Source: Pirellulales bacterium
Lineage (GTDB): Bacteria > Planctomycetota > Planctomycetia > Pirellulales > PALSA-1355
Direction: 5' to 3'
DNA length: 64,000 bases
Assembly (NCBI GenBank): GCA_022844125.1
Contig: JALHMI010000018.1
Coordinates: 101,636 to 165,635, forward strand
Under the pieces are notes generated by a model. The model was not told where the DNA came from and made no database searches. It saw nothing but the letters and a program-made list of their open reading frames with translations. This document shows positions 31,527-39,060 of the stretch, one piece after another (the first letter of the stretch is position 1; every line of letters begins with the position of its first letter). The translations under genes were made by a program, and so were the position numbers.

Positions 31527-32681
31527 ATGAAGTTTCGAACCCGCGCGATTCACGTCGGCAACGAGCCCGATCCGGCCACGGGTGCGGTCGTGCCGCCGCT
31601 GCATCTGGCATCGACATTCGTGCAGGCCAAGGCCGGCGTGCCTCAGGAGTATGACTACGCCCGGAGCGGCAGCCCAACGCGAAAGAGTTTCGAAACCACA
31701 CTGGCGAATCTGGAGGGCGGCACGCATGCGCTCGCCTTCGCCACGGGCATGGCCGCCACGACTTGCGTGACGATGATGCTCTCCAGCGGTGATCACATCG
31801 TCGCCGGACGAGACATTTACGGCGGAACGTACCGGTTACTGCACAACGTCATGAACCGGTTCGGTATCGGCGTCACGCTGGTCCGCACCGACGGCGACCT
31901 ATCAGAACTGAAGGCCGCAATTACGCCGCGCACCAGGTTGTTGTGGATCGAAACGCCCGGCAATCCGCTAATGTCGATCACGGACATTGCGGCCTGCGCG
32001 GAAGTCGCCCGGCAGCATCGGTTGCTGCTGGCGGTTGACAGCACGTTCGCCACACCGGCGCTGACGCGGCCTTTGGAACTGGGCGCCGACATCGTGATGC
32101 ATTCGGCCACGAAGTACATTGGCGGGCACAGCGATCTGCTTGGTGGTGCGCTCGTGGTGCAGGATAAGGCACTTTACGACAAGTTGTATTACATCCAGAA
32201 CGCGACTGGTCCCGTGATGGGCCCGCTGGAGTCCTACCTCTGTACGCGGGGACTGAAGACCCTGGAGCTGCGGGTGCGCGAGCAGTCGCGCGTGGCGGCG
32301 CAGCTCGCGGATTGGCTGTCCGATAACCCGCGAGTGGCGCGGGTCAACTATCCCGGCCGCGCGGGTCATCCGGGGCATTCGATTGCGGCCAGGCAAATGG
32401 ACGGTGCGTTTGGCGCGATGCTCAGCTTCGAGATCAAAGGGGGCTACGAGGCGGCGCAGCGACTAGTTGAGAGCACGAAGCTATTCGCCCTGGCGGTGAG
32501 TCTTGGCGCCGTCGAGTCGCTTATCGAGCAGCCGGCCTCGATGTCGCATGCCAGCTACCAGCGCGAGGACCGGCTGGCCGTTGGCATCAGTGACGGTCTA
32601 ATCCGGGTGAGTGTGGGGCTGGAAGATTTCGAGGACCTGCGCGACGACCTCGACCAGGCTCTGGTAAGCGCGCTGAAATAG
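31527..32681 (+). CDS. Trans-sulfuration enzyme paralogue, cystathionine gamma-synthase/lyase-like
   Basis: The 384-residue protein resembles MetB/MccB enzymes more closely than its upstream paralogue does: 'FRTRAIHVGNEPDPATGAVVPPLHLASTF' (N-terminal motif), 'YDYARSGSPTRKSFETTLANLEGG', 'IYGGTYRLL' and the PLP lysine in 'VMHSATKYIGGHSDLLGGALV' (about residue 197). Near the C-terminus 'SLGAVESLIEQPASMSHASY' is the typical substrate loop. Together with the first gene it could convert homocysteine and cysteine via cystathionine. It lies 16 bases after the previous stop and shares the leader-controlled transcript. Paralogue pair, not a fused duplication. Confidence 0.9.
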   Translation: MKFRTRAIHVGNEPDPATGAVVPPLHLASTFVQAKAGVPQEYDYARSGSPTRKSFETTLANLEGGTHALAFATGMAATTCVTMMLSSGDHIVAGRDIYGGTYRLLHNVMNRFGIGVTLVRTDGDLSELKAAITPRTRLLWIETPGNPLMSITDIAACAEVARQHRLLLAVDSTFATPALTRPLELGADIVMHSATKYIGGHSDLLGGALVVQDKALYDKLYYIQNATGPVMGPLESYLCTRGLKTLELRVREQSRVAAQLADWLSDNPRVARVNYPGRAGHPGHSIAARQMDGAFGAMLSFEIKGGYEAAQRLVESTKLFALAVSLGAVESLIEQPASMSHASYQREDRLAVGISDGLIRVSVGLEDFEDLRDDLDQALVSALK

Positions 32682-32708
32682 CCACTGGCACGGCGATCGC
32701 CAGCGTCC

Positions 32709-32732
32709 CATGACGGCAATGCTAGCGTCATG
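32709..32732. repeat. Inverted repeat after the trans-sulfuration operon
   Basis: CATGACG (32709-32715) and CGTCATG (32726-32732), perfect 7-base arms around 10 bases. It begins 27 bases after the stop codon of the second PLP enzyme gene. No T-run follows, so a terminator role is uncertain. Confidence 0.35.
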
Positions 32733-32749
32733 AGTTAACTGTCTGCGCA

Positions 32750-32774
32750 AACTTTTCCGGTTTTAGGAAAAGTT
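32750..32774. terminator. Perfect stem-loop in the 32682-32871 gap
   Basis: AACTTTTCC (32750-32758) and GGAAAAGTT (32766-32774) pair perfectly around a 7-base loop (GGTTTTA). With the preceding inverted repeat (32709-32732) it separates the operon from the next gene. It may be a bidirectional terminator or mRNA end signal, although there is no classic T-run. Confidence 0.5.
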
Positions 32775-32871
32775 CCGGTCCGGCGCTTCCGATAAGTAGG
32801 CCTGACTCTGTGGGCGCAGCGTGCGCCTGCTCATGGATCCAAGGGGGGAGCCATGTCGAACCGGGTAAGTC

Positions 32872-34275
32872 GTGATGCATACTGCGCTGCGCAGGCACCT
32901 GCTAGGTGTCATGATCGTGCTGGGGATCGCCACCCAGTTTGCGCGCGCCCAGAACTTCCGGTACGAAGCTGAACCCCGAGCCGGTCAGGCCAGCTTCAAC
33001 TATGCCGGAGACGACCCGGCTCCGCGGATGTCAGATCCCGCTCGGCATGTGGCCCGGCAGGTATCTTCGACTGCTCGTACGCCGCAGCAGCCCGCAAACC
33101 AATCTTCGTACAATTCGATCCCGCGGATGCGCGTGGCCGATCGCCTGCGGGCAGAAGCCCAGGCCCGGCAAGCGACCAAAGTAACACGGCGCGACAGTTT
33201 CCTTCGTCCGGTGGCAGCAGCGGAACCGATTCCTGCAGGCCAGCCTCTCGACCCGTTTGCCGAGGAGCTTCCACCCGGCGGGCCCGTGCAGGGTGACGTC
33301 TACTACGACGGTCCGCCGACGATGGACCCCACACTGCAGCCGCAGCCGATGAGCGGCGGCGGCGAGTTCCTTGCCGAACCGATGGCTCAGATGCCGTGCT
33401 GCGACGATGGCAGTTGCACTAACTGTATGAGTGGCGGACCGATTCGTCACTGGATGCGCAATACGGCTTGCCTGGCGCGGAACGGCGCGTACAAGGAGAA
33501 CTTCAGCCTGTTTACTGGCAAGCAGGGTTTCAAAGGTCCCGTCGATCAAGGCGTGAACGGCAACTTCGGCTACCACGGCGGTGGCAACTGGGGCATGCCG
33601 CTGATCGATGCAAAGGGCTTTGGCTATCAGATCGGCGTGAACTATATCGGCAGCGACTTCGCCGGTCGAACCGGTCCGCTCGGCCACCGTCGGGCACAGT
33701 TCTTCGTCACGACCGGAGCGTTTCGACGCGCCGTATGCGGCGAAGGCTGGCAGTACGGGGCCGTGCTGGACTACCTGCGCGACGACTTCTATATCCAGAT
33801 GGACCTGACTCAGGTCCGCGGCGAAATCGGCTACGTGTACCACGGGCACGAGATTGGCTTCTGGGGCGCGTTCGTGGGCAATACCAGCACGCACTGGGGG
33901 CAGATTCCGGATAATCCCTGGACGCTTTACAGCTTCGAGGCCACGAACCAGTACAACATCTTCTATCGCTACGAAGCCTGCAACGGCACCTTCGTTCGCA
34001 CGTGGGGCGGTCTGAGCAGCCACGGCGACGGCATCTTCGGTGGCGATGCCACGGTGCACTTGACCGCGCGGACCGCACTCGTGACCAACTGCAACTACCT
34101 GCTGTCGCGCAACGACGAAGGCGTGCCCAACAACGTCAAGGAAACCTGGAACCTCACGATTAGTTTCGTCTGGTATCCTGGCTACACGCGGCGCGACAGT
34201 TGGACGAATCCTTATCGTCCGCTGTTCTATGTGGCCGATAACGGCTGGTTCATGACACGCCAGGCGAATAACTAG
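32872..34275 (+). CDS. Outer-membrane-type secreted protein of planctomycetes
   Basis: This 467-residue protein has a signal peptide (about 1-26, ending 'TQFARAQ') and a Pro/Arg/Gln-rich linker to about residue 170. The remaining 300 residues look like a beta-barrel ('NFSLFTGKQGFKGPVDQGVNGNFGYHGGGNWGMPL', 'YQIGVNYIGSDFAG', 'QYGAVLDYLRDDFYIQMDLTQVRGEIGYVYHGHEIGFWGAF'), with alternating aromatic strands and a final 'WNLTISFVWYPGYTRR'. A short cysteine cluster, 'CCDDGSCTNCMSG', lies near residue 180. I believe it belongs to a planctomycete-specific family of barrel proteins, but I cannot name it with certainty. The start is GTG 32872 or ATG 32875. Confidence 0.7.
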   Translation: MMHTALRRHLLGVMIVLGIATQFARAQNFRYEAEPRAGQASFNYAGDDPAPRMSDPARHVARQVSSTARTPQQPANQSSYNSIPRMRVADRLRAEAQARQATKVTRRDSFLRPVAAAEPIPAGQPLDPFAEELPPGGPVQGDVYYDGPPTMDPTLQPQPMSGGGEFLAEPMAQMPCCDDGSCTNCMSGGPIRHWMRNTACLARNGAYKENFSLFTGKQGFKGPVDQGVNGNFGYHGGGNWGMPLIDAKGFGYQIGVNYIGSDFAGRTGPLGHRRAQFFVTTGAFRRAVCGEGWQYGAVLDYLRDDFYIQMDLTQVRGEIGYVYHGHEIGFWGAFVGNTSTHWGQIPDNPWTLYSFEATNQYNIFYRYEACNGTFVRTWGGLSSHGDGIFGGDATVHLTARTALVTNCNYLLSRNDEGVPNNVKETWNLTISFVWYPGYTRRDSWTNPYRPLFYVADNGWFMTRQANN

Positions 34276-34285
34276 CCGACGGTCG

Positions 34286-35173
34286 CTACGCTGACTTCCA
34301 CTTGGCCGCTTCCTCGCCATCCAGACGCAAAGTCAGGCACTTCGCGCTGCCGCCGGCTTTGGTGAACTCATCGAGCGGCGTTTCGCGCGGCGTGAAGCCG
34401 AGCTCCGTGAGCTTCCGATGCAAGCTCGGGCAGCCGGTGTTCGTGACGACGGTCCGCCCGACCACCACCGCATTGCAGGCGAATCGCCGTGCCTCGGCTT
34501 CGGCAATTGGAATCAGTTCAGGCACCAACTCCTTGAGCACATCGCGGCCGTACTGGTCGAACGCCTCGGGGAAGTAGACCGCCATGCCGGGCGCGAGCGG
34601 GCAAAAGCACGTGTCGAGGTGATAGTAGTACGGATCGACGAGTTCGAGTGCAATGACCCGGCAGCGGAACAACTCGCCGATTTGCTGCAGGCCGCGAACA
34701 TCGCTGCGGATCCGATAGCCGGCAAACAGCGTGTCTCCGCAGAAGAGTGCATCGCCAGCGCCTTCGAAGTACACGTCGTTTGGCAAGCGGTGCACGTGAA
34801 ACCCGCTCGCCAGGAGCCATTGGGCGTCATACTGTTCTTCGCCCTGACGCTCGGAAAAGCGAAAGCGCGCGAGCATGGCCTCGCGGCGATAGATCATCGC
34901 CGCGTTGGCGGTAAAGACCAGGTCGGGCAGCCCCCGAACCGGCTTCTGCAAGAGGATCTTCGCACCAGCATCGCTCAGCACTTGACGCAAATCGGTCCAC
35001 TGGCGCACCGCTAGAGCATGATCTGGCGGCTGATCTCGCTTCATCCACGGATTGATTTCGTACTCGACGCCATAATGGTCCGGCGGGCACATGAGAATCT
35101 GCGGCCGCGGATCGTGAGGATCGAATAATTCCCCCGGAACATCGTCGGCGAATTGCCGCGGTTCGGCCGTCAT
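34286..35173 (-). CDS. Guanidine-modifying enzyme, probable arginine dihydrolase (ArgZ-like)
   Basis: This 295-residue protein belongs to the amidinotransferase/DDAH/ADI fold. The catalytic Cys lies in 'GGSAKCLTLRLDG' near the C-terminus, and the catalytic His in 'YYYHLDTCFCPLAPG' (about 184-188). Residues 'GLPDLVFTANAAMIYRREAMLARF' (about 80-103) carry the TAN motif whose Asn marks ArgZ/AgrE arginine dihydrolases, which release two ammonia and CO2 from arginine to give ornithine. Its stop overlaps the upstream gene's... rather, its ATG overlaps the upstream stop (ATGA at 35170-35173). In cyanobacteria the two domains are fused as AgrE. A DDAH-type activity remains possible. Confidence 0.75.
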   Translation of the reverse strand: MTAEPRQFADDVPGELFDPHDPRPQILMCPPDHYGVEYEINPWMKRDQPPDHALAVRQWTDLRQVLSDAGAKILLQKPVRGLPDLVFTANAAMIYRREAMLARFRFSERQGEEQYDAQWLLASGFHVHRLPNDVYFEGAGDALFCGDTLFAGYRIRSDVRGLQQIGELFRCRVIALELVDPYYYHLDTCFCPLAPGMAVYFPEAFDQYGRDVLKELVPELIPIAEAEARRFACNAVVVGRTVVTNTGCPSLHRKLTELGFTPRETPLDEFTKAGGSAKCLTLRLDGEEAAKWKSA

Positions 35174-36441
35174 GTCGCGCCTCGATCGAGCAATTCGAGT
35201 TCCTGGACCAGGGCGCGCAGGAAAGGCTCCACGTCCGTCACCAGTCCCACCGTCTGGATCGAGCCGCGATCGCTGAGCTTAATGACCGTCGACGGATTGA
35301 TGTCCACGCACACCACCTTGACCCAGGCCGGCAGCAGGTTGCCCACCGCAATCGAGTGCAGTGCCGTGGCGATCATCAGGCAGAAGGAAATGCCGCGGCT
35401 CTTCTCGCGCATCAGCCGTTGCGCTTCGAGCACGTCGGTCACCACTTCGGGCAGCGGTCCGTCGTCGCGAATGCTGCCCGCCAGCAAAAAATCGACATTG
35501 CCCTGGATGCATTCGTACATGATGCCGGACTTCAGAATTCCCTCGGCCACGGCCTGGCGAATACCTCCGGCGCGGCGAATCCGGTTGATAGCCCGCAGGT
35601 GATGCTCGTGCCCCGCTTCGACCACATCGCCGCGATCGAGGTGCACACCCAGGCTGGTGCCGAACAGCGCCTGTTCGATATCGTGGGTGGCCAGCGCATT
35701 GCCGGCGAACAGCTTGTTGATGTATCCGCCGCGGATCAACCGTGCCACATGTTCGACGCTGCCGGTGTGCACGATCGCAGGTCCGCCGACGAGCAGGCTT
35801 TGCTTTCCCGACCGCCGGTTCTGGAAAAGTTCTTGCGCGATCTGCCGGATGGCCACCCCTTTGGGCTTCTCCGTGGAAACTCCGCTGGACATGAATTCGA
35901 ACCCTTGCCGCTCGTTGGTGCGCTCGGTGGGAAACACCCGGACACCCGCATGGCCGACGACCCACTGTGTGCCGCTGTTGACTTCCGTCATCGGAACGCA
36001 GCGTGCCCGATGCGCGGGGGGGGCGACCATCACGCCACAGTCCATCTCCTGGTCTTCGACTTCGATCCACTCGCCACCCAGGCGAATCTCGGTGCGCTGG
36101 TTGGTCGAGCTGTAGAAGCCCTCAGGAAAGGCGCCGTCCATGTCGGCGGTCACAAGCTGGCAATCTTGCTGCGCCGTGGGAATGGCGCCGTGATCGCTGA
36201 TCTGCGCCAGGATCTCATCGAGCAATTCCGCCGTGGGTGCGCTGACTTCGATGACGGCGAAGCTCGGATCTTGCCGGGCTTGCCCAATCGTGATGCGCTC
36301 CAAGCGAAAGTTTCCGCCGGATGCGGTAATGATATCCAGCACCTTCGGCAGGATCAGGCTGTCGATGATGTGACCGGAAATCTGTACCTGTTCGGTAAAC
36401 TGCCCCGTGCCGGGGGCGATGGCGGTTCGTGGCGTGCTCAT
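35170..36441 (-). CDS. LOR/SDH-domain protein (TIGR00300), probable ornithine cyclodeaminase
   Basis: This 423-residue protein shows the TIGR00300/LOR-SDH layout: an N-terminal ferredoxin-like module ('SGHIIDSLILPKVLDIITASGGNFRLERITIGQARQD', about 22-58), then 'DCGVMV' and a Rossmann-like part with 'LLVGGPAIVHTGSVEHVARLIRGGYINKLFAGNALATHDIEQALFGTSLG' (about 220-270) and 'GHEHHLRAINRIRRAGGI'. Members include the C-terminal half of cyanobacterial AgrE and archaeal ornithine cyclodeaminase, which convert ornithine to proline and ammonia with bound NAD. The stop overlaps the ATG of the arginine-dihydrolase-like gene (ATGA). Together they would turn arginine into proline, which is inference from family and pairing. 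Confidence 0.8.
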   Translation of the reverse strand: MSTPRTAIAPGTGQFTEQVQISGHIIDSLILPKVLDIITASGGNFRLERITIGQARQDPSFAVIEVSAPTAELLDEILAQISDHGAIPTAQQDCQLVTADMDGAFPEGFYSSTNQRTEIRLGGEWIEVEDQEMDCGVMVAPPAHRARCVPMTEVNSGTQWVVGHAGVRVFPTERTNERQGFEFMSSGVSTEKPKGVAIRQIAQELFQNRRSGKQSLLVGGPAIVHTGSVEHVARLIRGGYINKLFAGNALATHDIEQALFGTSLGVHLDRGDVVEAGHEHHLRAINRIRRAGGIRQAVAEGILKSGIMYECIQGNVDFLLAGSIRDDGPLPEVVTDVLEAQRLMREKSRGISFCLMIATALHSIAVGNLLPAWVKVVCVDINPSTVIKLSDRGSIQTVGLVTDVEPFLRALVQELELLDRGAT

Positions 36442-36544
36442 AGGGAGTCTCTTCGAGCTGAAGTAACGAGTGGGGCGTGATGAGCATCGGAATTGTACGG
36501 GTCGGGGTCCGCCGAGGCCAAAGGAACTCGCTTTGAGCGTGGCT

Positions 36545-36572
36545 TTCCAGCTCTTAGAGTAAGCTTTATACT
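36545..36572 (+). promoter_or_regulatory. Possible promoter of the Arg/Gly-rich protein gene
   Basis: TTCCAG (36545-36550), 16 bases, TATACT (36567-36572); the -10 is good, the -35 weak. It lies about 70 bases before the ATG at 36641, within the divergent gap 36442-36640. Confidence 0.4.
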
Positions 36573-36640
36573 AAAGGCTTGGCTGCCTGCGCGGATTGGG
36601 CAGTAGCGACACAAATACATTCGGCTCGCAACGACCGTTT

Positions 36641-37963
36641 ATGAGTAGCTCACATTGGAATGATCTAGCCGCTTCGCTGGGAGCGGAAGTCAAGCAGGAG
36701 CAGCCGGCGCCCGCGCCGCAGCCAACGCCCGCGCCGGTGCGAGCCGAGAAGAAGGCCGCCGAGCGCAAGCCCGTGGCGCCAAAGCCCGCGGCGAATTGGT
36801 CGGCGTTGGCGGATACGCTTGGGATCGAGGTGCCGCCGGAAGCGGCGAAGCCCGCCCCGGCGCCTACTCGCCCCGCGTCGGCCCGTGAGCCGGCGGCCGA
36901 ATTGCCGGCCCCTCGCGAGGCACGTCCGCCGCGTGAAGAAGCCGCCGTGAGCGAGGAAGCCCCTGCGCAGCGTGATCCTGGACAGAGCGAGCGTGGTGGG
37001 CGCGGTGAGCGTAAGGCGGAAGATCGTCCTGGCCGACGAGATCGTCGCGGACGCGGCGACCGTGGCCGCCGCGATCGCGGTGAGCGAGGAGAGCGCCCTG
37101 CGCCCAGTGAGCGTTCCGAGCGCGACCGCAGTGAGCGGCCTGAACGTCCGGCGCGCGAGGATTCTCTTGCCGAGGAGACGGTCGAGGAGTTTGCGGCAGA
37201 ATACGTTCAGGAAGATTCGGTCGATCTGGAACTCAGTGTGCCGACGGAATCAATCGAGCGCGCGGCGGATGATCAAGAGGGTGACGCTCGCCGTCGCCGA
37301 CGCCGTCGCCGTGGTGGCCGCCGCTCGCGTCGCTCGCGAGAGGGGCGCGAGGGCGCCGAGTCACGCGAACCGCTTGAAGGTGCCGAGGACGATGCGCGGG
37401 ACGAGGTCTTTGCCGACCTGCACGCTCGCGACGATCAACCTCTCGTCCCACCCGAACTCGACGTTGATCCTCTGGCCGGCATCGATACGTTCGATGAGTT
37501 GGACGAAGGAGACGGCGAACTGTCTGCCGAAGGTGAATCGGGTTCCGCCGAGCACGCTGACGAGTCAGGTGAACGGACCGGCCGGCGTCGCCGCCGGCGG
37601 CGACGCGGCAGAGGTCGGAAGGATTCGCCCGAGGCCGCGGAATCCGCAGGCGAGTCGGGCGACAACGTGGCTGGTGGATGGGGATCGGCGAGTACTTCGG
37701 CCGCAGACCGGGTTGCCGACACGGACGCACTCGGCGGTGACGATGAGAGCGACGACGGCGACGAGGAGTTTGCCGGCGTCAGCGACAAGAACAGCCACCG
37801 CGCGATTCCCACTTGGGATGAAGCCATCGGCTACATCATCGCGGTCAACATGGACTCGCGTGCCAAGAATCCCAACAGCCGATCAGGTTCGCCTCGCGGT
37901 GGGCGTGGGCGGCGCGGTGGGCGCAACGGCTCGCGCGGGGGCGGCGGCCATCGCTCGAGTTGA
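36641..37963 (+). CDS. Arg/Gly-rich disordered protein, likely RNA-binding
   Basis: This 440-residue protein is nearly all low-complexity. Two short repeated N-terminal motifs, 'HWNDLAASLGAE' (about 5-16) and 'NWSALADTLGIE' (about 50-61), precede Pro/Ala/Glu-rich linkers, RGG/RRDR-like arginine stretches (about 120-185), two Arg8-like clusters (about 220-232 and 320-330), acidic spacers and a C-terminal GRGRRGGR-type tail. A conserved-looking 'SHRAIPTWDEAIGYIIAVNMDSRAKNP' precedes the tail. The charge blocks resemble the C-terminal scaffolds of RNase E or RNA-binding hub proteins, so a role in RNA or ribosome binding, or in condensate formation, is likely. No enzyme domain. The frame starts at 36596, but ATG 36641 is preferred. 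Confidence 0.65.
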   Translation: MSSSHWNDLAASLGAEVKQEQPAPAPQPTPAPVRAEKKAAERKPVAPKPAANWSALADTLGIEVPPEAAKPAPAPTRPASAREPAAELPAPREARPPREEAAVSEEAPAQRDPGQSERGGRGERKAEDRPGRRDRRGRGDRGRRDRGERGERPAPSERSERDRSERPERPAREDSLAEETVEEFAAEYVQEDSVDLELSVPTESIERAADDQEGDARRRRRRRRGGRRSRRSREGREGAESREPLEGAEDDARDEVFADLHARDDQPLVPPELDVDPLAGIDTFDELDEGDGELSAEGESGSAEHADESGERTGRRRRRRRRGRGRKDSPEAAESAGESGDNVAGGWGSASTSAADRVADTDALGGDDESDDGDEEFAGVSDKNSHRAIPTWDEAIGYIIAVNMDSRAKNPNSRSGSPRGGRGRRGGRNGSRGGGGHRSS

Positions 37964-38032
37964 GCGGCTGGGCTGGCAGGCTTGCTCGCCGGAAGTTACT
38001 TGTGTCACCTGTGGGCGGATTGGGGACCTCAC

Positions 38033-39040
38033 ATGCAACGCGGCGCCGCGCTGTTTCTTGCCCTGGCCATGCTCGTGCTCGTTGTCGGTTGCGGTAGCGC
38101 GACTTCCGACAGCAAGACCGGTGAAGCCAAGAATGGCTTTCATATCGCCGTGATCCCGAAAGGTACCACGCACGTCTTTTGGAAGTCGGTTCATGCGGGT
38201 GCCCTGAAAGCGGCTGAAGAGTTCAAGGCGGCTGGCACGCCCGTCGAGATCCAGTGGAAGGGCGCGCTGCTGGAGAATGACCGTGAAGGACAGATCAACG
38301 TTGTGGCCGATTTCGTGGCTCAAGGGGTTGATGGCATCGTCATCGCCCCGCTTGACTCGACCGCACTCGTCCCCTCGATTCGCGACGCCAAGGACGCTGG
38401 CATTCCGACCGTGATCTTCGACAGCGGCCTGGCCGATGAGTCGGTCATCGAAAGTTACGTCGCTACCGACAACTACAACGGTGGCGCTTTGGCCGCTCGC
38501 GAGATCGGCAAACGGCTGGGCGGCAAGGGAGACGTCATCCTGTTGCGCTACAATGTCGGCAGCGAAAGCACCGAGCAGCGCGAACAAGGCTTTCTCGACA
38601 CAATCAAGAAAGAGTTCCCCGAGATCGTCATGCTCTCGGACGACCAGTACTCCGGCACTACGGCCATCTCCGCTCAGAACAAGGCCCTGGAGCTGCTCAA
38701 TCAGTTTGGCGACAAAGTCGACGGATTCTTTGCCGTCTGCGAGCCGGACACGGTGGGCGTGCTCAGCGCGCTGGAGCAGGAAGGCCTGGCCGGGAAAGTT
38801 GTATTCGTAGGCTTCGATCCCAGCCCGCACCTGATCGAAGCCATGCGCGAAAAGAAGGTCCATGGACTGGTGCTGCAGGATCCCGTGGCGATGGGTTATC
38901 TGGGCGTAAAGGCTGTCGTCGAGCGTTTGCAGGGTAAGACCGTCGAGAAACGAATTTCCACCGGCGAGGCGCTCGCCACGCCAGAGAGTGTGGACTCGCC
39001 CAAAATGCAGAAGCTGCTCAATCCTGAACAGGCCAATTGA
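38033..39040 (+). CDS. Ribose-type sugar ABC transporter substrate-binding lipoprotein
   Basis: This 335-residue protein starts MQRGAALFLALAMLVLVVGC, with the lipobox 'LVVGC', so it is lipid-anchored. The mature part is a periplasmic-binding protein of the RbsB type ('FHIAVIPKGTTHVFWKSVHAGALKAAEEF', 'DGIVIAPLDSTALVPSIRDAKDAGIPTVIFDSGL', 'SYVATDNYNGGALAAREIGKRLGGKGDVILLRY'). It delivers a sugar or polyol to the two membrane proteins encoded next. The start is ATG 38033; the frame is open upstream to 37982. First gene of a three-gene transporter operon; substrate unknown (ribose-, inositol- or rhamnose-like are typical). Confidence 0.9.
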   Translation: MQRGAALFLALAMLVLVVGCGSATSDSKTGEAKNGFHIAVIPKGTTHVFWKSVHAGALKAAEEFKAAGTPVEIQWKGALLENDREGQINVVADFVAQGVDGIVIAPLDSTALVPSIRDAKDAGIPTVIFDSGLADESVIESYVATDNYNGGALAAREIGKRLGGKGDVILLRYNVGSESTEQREQGFLDTIKKEFPEIVMLSDDQYSGTTAISAQNKALELLNQFGDKVDGFFAVCEPDTVGVLSALEQEGLAGKVVFVGFDPSPHLIEAMREKKVHGLVLQDPVAMGYLGVKAVVERLQGKTVEKRISTGEALATPESVDSPKMQKLLNPEQAN

Positions 39041-39060
39041 CCCGCGAGCGCGAACGAGCC

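Noticed and set aside
30152..31528. 458-residue minus-strand ORF
   Set aside because: Antisense to the first trans-sulfuration gene and its leader; the plus strand has PLP motifs.
33031..34320. 429-residue minus-strand ORF
   Set aside because: Antisense to the outer-membrane-type protein, whose signal peptide and barrel pattern are clear.
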